From an uncultured Pseudomonadota bacterium (GTDB lineage: Bacteria; SAR324; NAC60-12): a stretch of DNA of 18,227 nucleotides. Made by a program: the position numbers and the translations under genes. Positions 15,067 through 18,227 of this stretch are shown one piece after another (position 1 is the stretch's first letter; each line of letters begins with the position of its first letter). The stretch covers positions 1 through 18,227 of the forward strand of contig CAJXDX010000015.1 of the NCBI GenBank assembly GCA_913052275.1. The letters are read 5' to 3'. The notes under the pieces are model-generated. The model was not told the origin of the DNA and did not search any database. It saw nothing but the letters and a program-made list of their open reading frames with translations.

Positions 15067-15783
15067 TCAAAGTTTATATTTTTTTTTGATACTTCGCAAC
15101 TCCTGTTCTATCTCAGCATCTGCGGATTTGTCATGTTTTGACTCTCTTTTACCGGAAACAGTTTTGACACGTTTTGCTTTCAAGCGCTGCAATTCTTCTT
15201 CAATATTTTGCAAAGGATCATTATGATTGTGTTTATTATTTTGAGATTTATTTTTTGATCCTGCATGATCTTTATTGTATTCTTCTTGTTCATTTAAAGT
15301 ACCTGTTAATTCCTGATAAACCTCTCGTGCCCAATCAACCAGCATCTCAAGAGGGTCTTTGAAATTTAAACCAAATTGTCCCAGGATTTCTTCAACATCT
15401 CTGATCAAATCCTCTAATGTGTCTTCCGATTCTTCAGAAGTTGATTTGTAATTACTCTGGGAAAAAGCAGAATTTTGTTTGAAATTGTCTCTACGTGAAG
15501 AAGTACTTGAAGTTGTTACGTTTTCCTGGTCATTTTGTTGTCGAGCTTTCATGCCAGATTTTCTTAGGTGCAGGTCAAAAAGCTGGCGTTTTTTCGGGTC
15601 CGCTAAAGTTTCGTATGCTTGGGAAAGACGAACAAATTTTTTTTGCAGATTTTTACGTTCTTCGGGACTAACATGCTGAAACAAATCAGGATGACATGAT
15701 TTCACTTTTTTACGAAAAGCACTTCGCAGCGTAGAGATGTCAGCATCATTAGGTACTTCAAATAATTTATAGTAATTTTCCAT
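15067..15783 (-). CDS. J-domain protein with helical C-terminal tail
   Basis: 238 aa. A J domain occupies residues 3-70 (YYKLFEVPNDADISTLRSAF, HPD at 31-33, LSQAYETLADPKKR). There is no Gly/Phe region, zinc-finger or DnaJ C-terminal domain, so this is a class C co-chaperone rather than DnaJ. After a Ser/Gln-rich linker (75-115) comes a helical segment, LEDLIRDVEEILGQFG...LEMLVDWAREVYQEL (about 120-160), then a charged His/Asn/Lys linker. Two short coiled-coil-like stretches (IEEELQRLKAKR, EIEQELRSIKKKYKL) end the protein. The HPD motif should stimulate an Hsp70 ATPase; the tail presumably recruits a client. The ATG has no Shine-Dalgarno and sits only 31 bases from the divergent exonuclease start. 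Confidence 0.88.
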   Translation of the reverse strand: MENYYKLFEVPNDADISTLRSAFRKKVKSCHPDLFQHVSPEERKNLQKKFVRLSQAYETLADPKKRQLFDLHLRKSGMKARQQNDQENVTTSSTSSRRDNFKQNSAFSQSNYKSTSEESEDTLEDLIRDVEEILGQFGLNFKDPLEMLVDWAREVYQELTGTLNEQEEYNKDHAGSKNKSQNNKHNHNDPLQNIEEELQRLKAKRVKTVSGKRESKHDKSADAEIEQELRSIKKKYKL

Positions 15784-15814
15784 TTTTTAATAAACGATCA
15801 ATAATAAATTTCTC

Positions 15815-16420
15815 ATGGAACACATCCTCTATTTTGACTTAGAAACCAAGTATTCTGCCGATGAAGTAGGCGGCTGGGGTAACATTGAAGACATGGGGAT
15901 GTCAGTGGGAGTCATTTGGGATGACTCTGACAACCAATTCCATGTGTATATTGAACACCAAATTCAGGAAATGGTCGATCATTTTTGTCGGGCAGACCAA
16001 ATTGTAGGTTTCAATCATGTCGGTTTTGACTATCGTGTAGTTGCAGGAGTTTATCATGCAGATGCACATCAGCGTTCCCAACTTTATACCAAACTGGCTG
16101 GATTGAATAATTTTGATATGCTTTTTGAATTAAAAAAACTTCTGGGACACCGTTTGAAACTTGAATCCATCGCTCGGCCAACTCTTGGTGCAGGAAAATC
16201 TGCTGACGGCATACAGGCGCTGAAGTGGTACAAGGAAGGCAAACTTGATAAAATCATTGAGTACTGCAAAGTGGATGTTGAAGTGACTCGTGATTTGCAT
16301 AGATTTGCTTTAGAAAACGGGAAACTTCATTATGATTCAAAATTCGGCATTAAAACAGTGAATGTTGAATGGAACCTCCATCCAGAAAAAAAAGCTCCAC
16401 AGCAAATGTCATTGTTTTAA
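15815..16420 (+). CDS. Small DEDDy-type 3'-5' exonuclease with C-terminal clamp-binding-like motif
   Basis: 201 aa, an RNase H-like (DnaQ superfamily) exonuclease fold. Exo I is YFDLET (Asp8, Glu10). Exo II is the region GFNHVGFDYRV (Asp72). Exo III is YCKVD (Tyr150, Asp154), which matches the Y-x3-D form of DEDDy enzymes. The DEVGGW segment near residue 16 and the helix after Exo II resemble the exonuclease domain attached to some DEAD-box helicases, but here it stands alone. The last five residues, QMSLF, match the bacterial sliding-clamp-binding pentapeptide consensus (QL[SD]LF; E. coli MutS has QMSLL), suggesting docking on DnaN. A DNA repair or replication role is inferred. It is divergent from the J-domain gene. 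No Shine-Dalgarno precedes the ATG. Confidence 0.85.
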   Translation: MEHILYFDLETKYSADEVGGWGNIEDMGMSVGVIWDDSDNQFHVYIEHQIQEMVDHFCRADQIVGFNHVGFDYRVVAGVYHADAHQRSQLYTKLAGLNNFDMLFELKKLLGHRLKLESIARPTLGAGKSADGIQALKWYKEGKLDKIIEYCKVDVEVTRDLHRFALENGKLHYDSKFGIKTVNVEWNLHPEKKAPQQMSLF

Positions 16421-16516
16421 TCAATGATTTATCAAATGTGCTTAACCACATCTTCTGCTAAGTAAACACTTCTTATAACTGGTTGCTAATCTTACTCTCA
16501 CTGTTTTTCTTCATTC

Positions 16517-17317
16517 ATGACTTTTTTTGAAAAACTGGGTAATCAGGTATTTTCCAAGCAAACCTTTTTATGTGTCGGACTTGATCCTGTCTGGGAAAAA
16601 ATGCCTCATCACCTGCCACGAACGCAACAAGGATTGCTGGAATTTCTTTTGAACATAGTCAAACAAACCAAGGATTATGCTGCAGCCTATAAACCAAATT
16701 TTGCCTACTTTGAGGCATTAGGGATTTCAGGTTTAGAGGTATTGCAGGAATTGATAAAAGAAATAACTCCGGAAGTATCTGTAATTGGCGATGCAAAAAG
16801 GGGTGATGTGGGACATTCTGCTCAAATGTACGCTAGGGCAGTATTTGAGAGTTTCGGCTGTGATGCTGTTACAGTATCACCTTATCTGGGACAAGACGCT
16901 CTCAGACCTTTTTTCGAGTACAGAGATCGTGGTGTTTTCGTACTGTGCTTAACGTCTAATCGAGGAGCAGATGATTTCCAACTTCCGGATTTACATTTAC
17001 ATGTGGCAAAAAAAGTCCAGCAGTGGAATGTTTCAGGCAATGCCGGTTTAGTTGTTGGAGCAACATTTCCGGAAAAAATTACTGCAATCCGGGAAATTAC
17101 TGGGCAGATGCCCTTCCTTATTCCAGGTGTTGGAGCTCAAGGGGGTGATTTGGAAAAAACTCTGCTTTATGCTGATGACGGATCAAAATTACCTTGTTTG
17201 ATCAATGCATCACGCAGTGTCATTTATGCGTCTTCCAGAGAAGATTATGCACAACAGGCCGGAATAGCGGCCAAAGAATTGAGGGACAGAATCAATTCGT
17301 TTCGCTCAAGTTTGTAA
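16517..17317 (+). CDS. pyrF: Orotidine 5'-phosphate decarboxylase (group 2)
   Basis: 266 aa, the longer group 2 form of OMP decarboxylase. Substrate and catalytic residues are visible: CVGLDP near residue 19, YKPNFAYFE with Lys59, and the GDAKRGD motif giving Asp92, Lys94 and Asp97 of the catalytic Lys-Asp-Lys-Asp set. Also present are the TVSPYLG segment, GLVVGATFPE, and the phosphate-binding IPGVGAQGGD near the C-terminus. It decarboxylates OMP to UMP, the last step of pyrimidine synthesis, in the cytosol. The ATG start gives the standard MTFFEKL opening, without a Shine-Dalgarno. Its last 26 bases overlap the 3' end of the convergent carboxypeptidase gene. No other pyr gene is nearby. Confidence 0.95.
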   Translation: MTFFEKLGNQVFSKQTFLCVGLDPVWEKMPHHLPRTQQGLLEFLLNIVKQTKDYAAAYKPNFAYFEALGISGLEVLQELIKEITPEVSVIGDAKRGDVGHSAQMYARAVFESFGCDAVTVSPYLGQDALRPFFEYRDRGVFVLCLTSNRGADDFQLPDLHLHVAKKVQQWNVSGNAGLVVGATFPEKITAIREITGQMPFLIPGVGAQGGDLEKTLLYADDGSKLPCLINASRSVIYASSREDYAQQAGIAAKELRDRINSFRSSL

Positions 17318-18227
17318 GCATTCCTGTAAGCTTTGACAATATACTCTGTTCAGGCACCGCATACTCTGTGTGAAGTGCAACTTGTTTTAACATCTTACCA
17401 TCCAGCCAATACTCCAGTGTGCCTAACTGCTGTTCTGCAGCAACAGGAGCCCTGGTTTTTGAGGGAATCTGCGGCCAGATTTCCAAACGTTCTAGCTCTT
17501 CAGCATTCAATAAAATTCGTACCGTTTCAGCTGACTTTAATGAAACTTTTTCAGCTTCCCCTCCTTCCACATCTGCAAAATATGGAACTGTATCCTCCTT
17601 TTTACTCAGCTCAAATTTTAAAAAATTTTCAAAACCGTAATCAAGAAGGTGTGTGACTGACTTGCTCCTCAAACGAGAATTTTTTGCCCCCATAACAATC
17701 GAAATGAAACGTTGACCTTCGCGTTCAGCAGTAGAAACAAGATTGAATCCGGCACGTCTATGATAGCCGGTCTTCATACCATCCATACCTCTATAGTTAC
17801 GGATCAAACGATGATTAGTGTTTAATAACTGGAATGTTCCATTTCGGAAACTATCCAGTCGAGTTGAGGACCAGCGGAGATATTGAGGATGTTTTAACAA
17901 CTCCATGGCCAATAGATACATATCGAAGGCAGTACTCTCATCAAGTTTCTGCCCGCGTCCGGGAGGAAGTCCGTGAACTGAAAAAAAACGAGTTTTCTTC
18001 ATACCAAGCTCTATGGCACGTTCGTTCATTTTTTTTATAAATTGCTTGTCTCGTCCAGAAACATGCTCGGCTACAGCTACAGATGCGTCATTCGCAGACG
18101 AAATTACAATGGCTTTCATCAATTCTCTAAGCTGAAATACTTCACCTTGTTTTAAATAAACCTGATGCCCACCTATCTTACTGGCCCAGCGTGAAACCTT
18201 TACACTGTCCTGAAAACTGATTCGTCC
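17292..18227 (-). CDS. dacA: D-alanyl-D-alanine carboxypeptidase, DacA/PBP5 family (partial, N-terminus off window)
   Basis: The frame stays open to the right edge, so the visible part is the C-terminal 311 codons. The upstream part reads KVSRWASKIGGHQVYLKQGE, then LMKAIVISSANDASVAVAEH, where SAN is the SxN motif of the penicillin-binding active site. The third motif, KTG, is in GMDGMKTGYHRRAGF. The Ser-x-x-Lys motif and signal peptide must lie beyond the window. A C-terminal beta domain follows (FELSKKEDTVPYFADVEGGEAEKVSLK, APVAAEQQLGTLEYWLDG), matching the PBP5_C domain of class A low-molecular-weight PBPs. The enzyme trims the terminal D-Ala of peptidoglycan pentapeptides in the periplasm. 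The final residues do not show an obvious amphipathic anchor like that of E. coli PBP5, though an amphipathic stretch (SILSKLTGMLTNL) exists. The in-frame TTG at 18122 is internal. Confidence 0.93.
   Translation of the reverse strand, partial: GRISFQDSVKVSRWASKIGGHQVYLKQGEVFQLRELMKAIVISSANDASVAVAEHVSGRDKQFIKKMNERAIELGMKKTRFFSVHGLPPGRGQKLDESTAFDMYLLAMELLKHPQYLRWSSTRLDSFRNGTFQLLNTNHRLIRNYRGMDGMKTGYHRRAGFNLVSTAEREGQRFISIVMGAKNSRLRSKSVTHLLDYGFENFLKFELSKKEDTVPYFADVEGGEAEKVSLKSAETVRILLNAEELERLEIWPQIPSKTRAPVAAEQQLGTLEYWLDGKMLKQVALHTEYAVPEQSILSKLTGMLTNLSETN

Overview
The window looks like a piece of a Gram-negative bacterial chromosome, AT-rich (roughly 60% by eye) and densely coded. The evidence for two membranes is an LptC-like lipopolysaccharide-transport protein, a DUF4105/Lnb-type protein with a predicted outer-membrane barrel, and several secreted proteins ending in an aromatic residue. 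The gene content (SufS-SufU, ACT-type malic enzyme, tpiA-secG, a long-tailed J-domain protein) would fit a deltaproteobacterium-like or SAR324-like lineage. That placement is a guess; no rRNA or other decisive marker is present. Nothing suggests a plasmid, phage, transposon, CRISPR array or tRNA.

Layout. 1-1547: the end of sufS, then sufU and a MoxR/CoxD-type AAA ATPase, all on the plus strand and tightly spaced (iron-sulfur assembly plus an orphan ATPase). 1613-2116: a membrane-anchored FKBP prolyl isomerase, convergent with a monofunctional chorismate mutase (2181-2456, minus). 2659-3828: tpiA and secG. 4080-7183: proB, an ACT-malic enzyme and a DsbE/CcmG/TlpA-like thiol oxidoreductase, all plus strand.

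7203-14006 is an envelope region. It holds a secreted protein with two TonB/TolA C-terminal-like domains (minus), a 749-bp AT-rich gap, a DUF4105/Lnb-like protein with a predicted beta-barrel (plus), and a minus-strand set of two small secreted proteins followed by lptC. A third small secreted protein diverges on the plus strand. The three small proteins share one architecture and appear to be paralogues: signal peptide, two glycine-rich hydrophobic segments joined by a polar loop, and a C-terminal aromatic strand ending in Phe. I do not recognise this family. It is the best candidate here for something undescribed.

14113-18227: a two-TM family 2 glycosyltransferase and a J-domain protein (minus), a small DEDDy 3'-5' exonuclease ending in a sliding-clamp-binding-type motif (plus), pyrF (plus), and the C-terminal part of a D-Ala-D-Ala carboxypeptidase (minus) that overlaps pyrF tail to tail and runs off the right edge.

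Most genes here have no recognisable Shine-Dalgarno sequence, and four use GTG or TTG starts, so several start positions are less certain than the reading frames.
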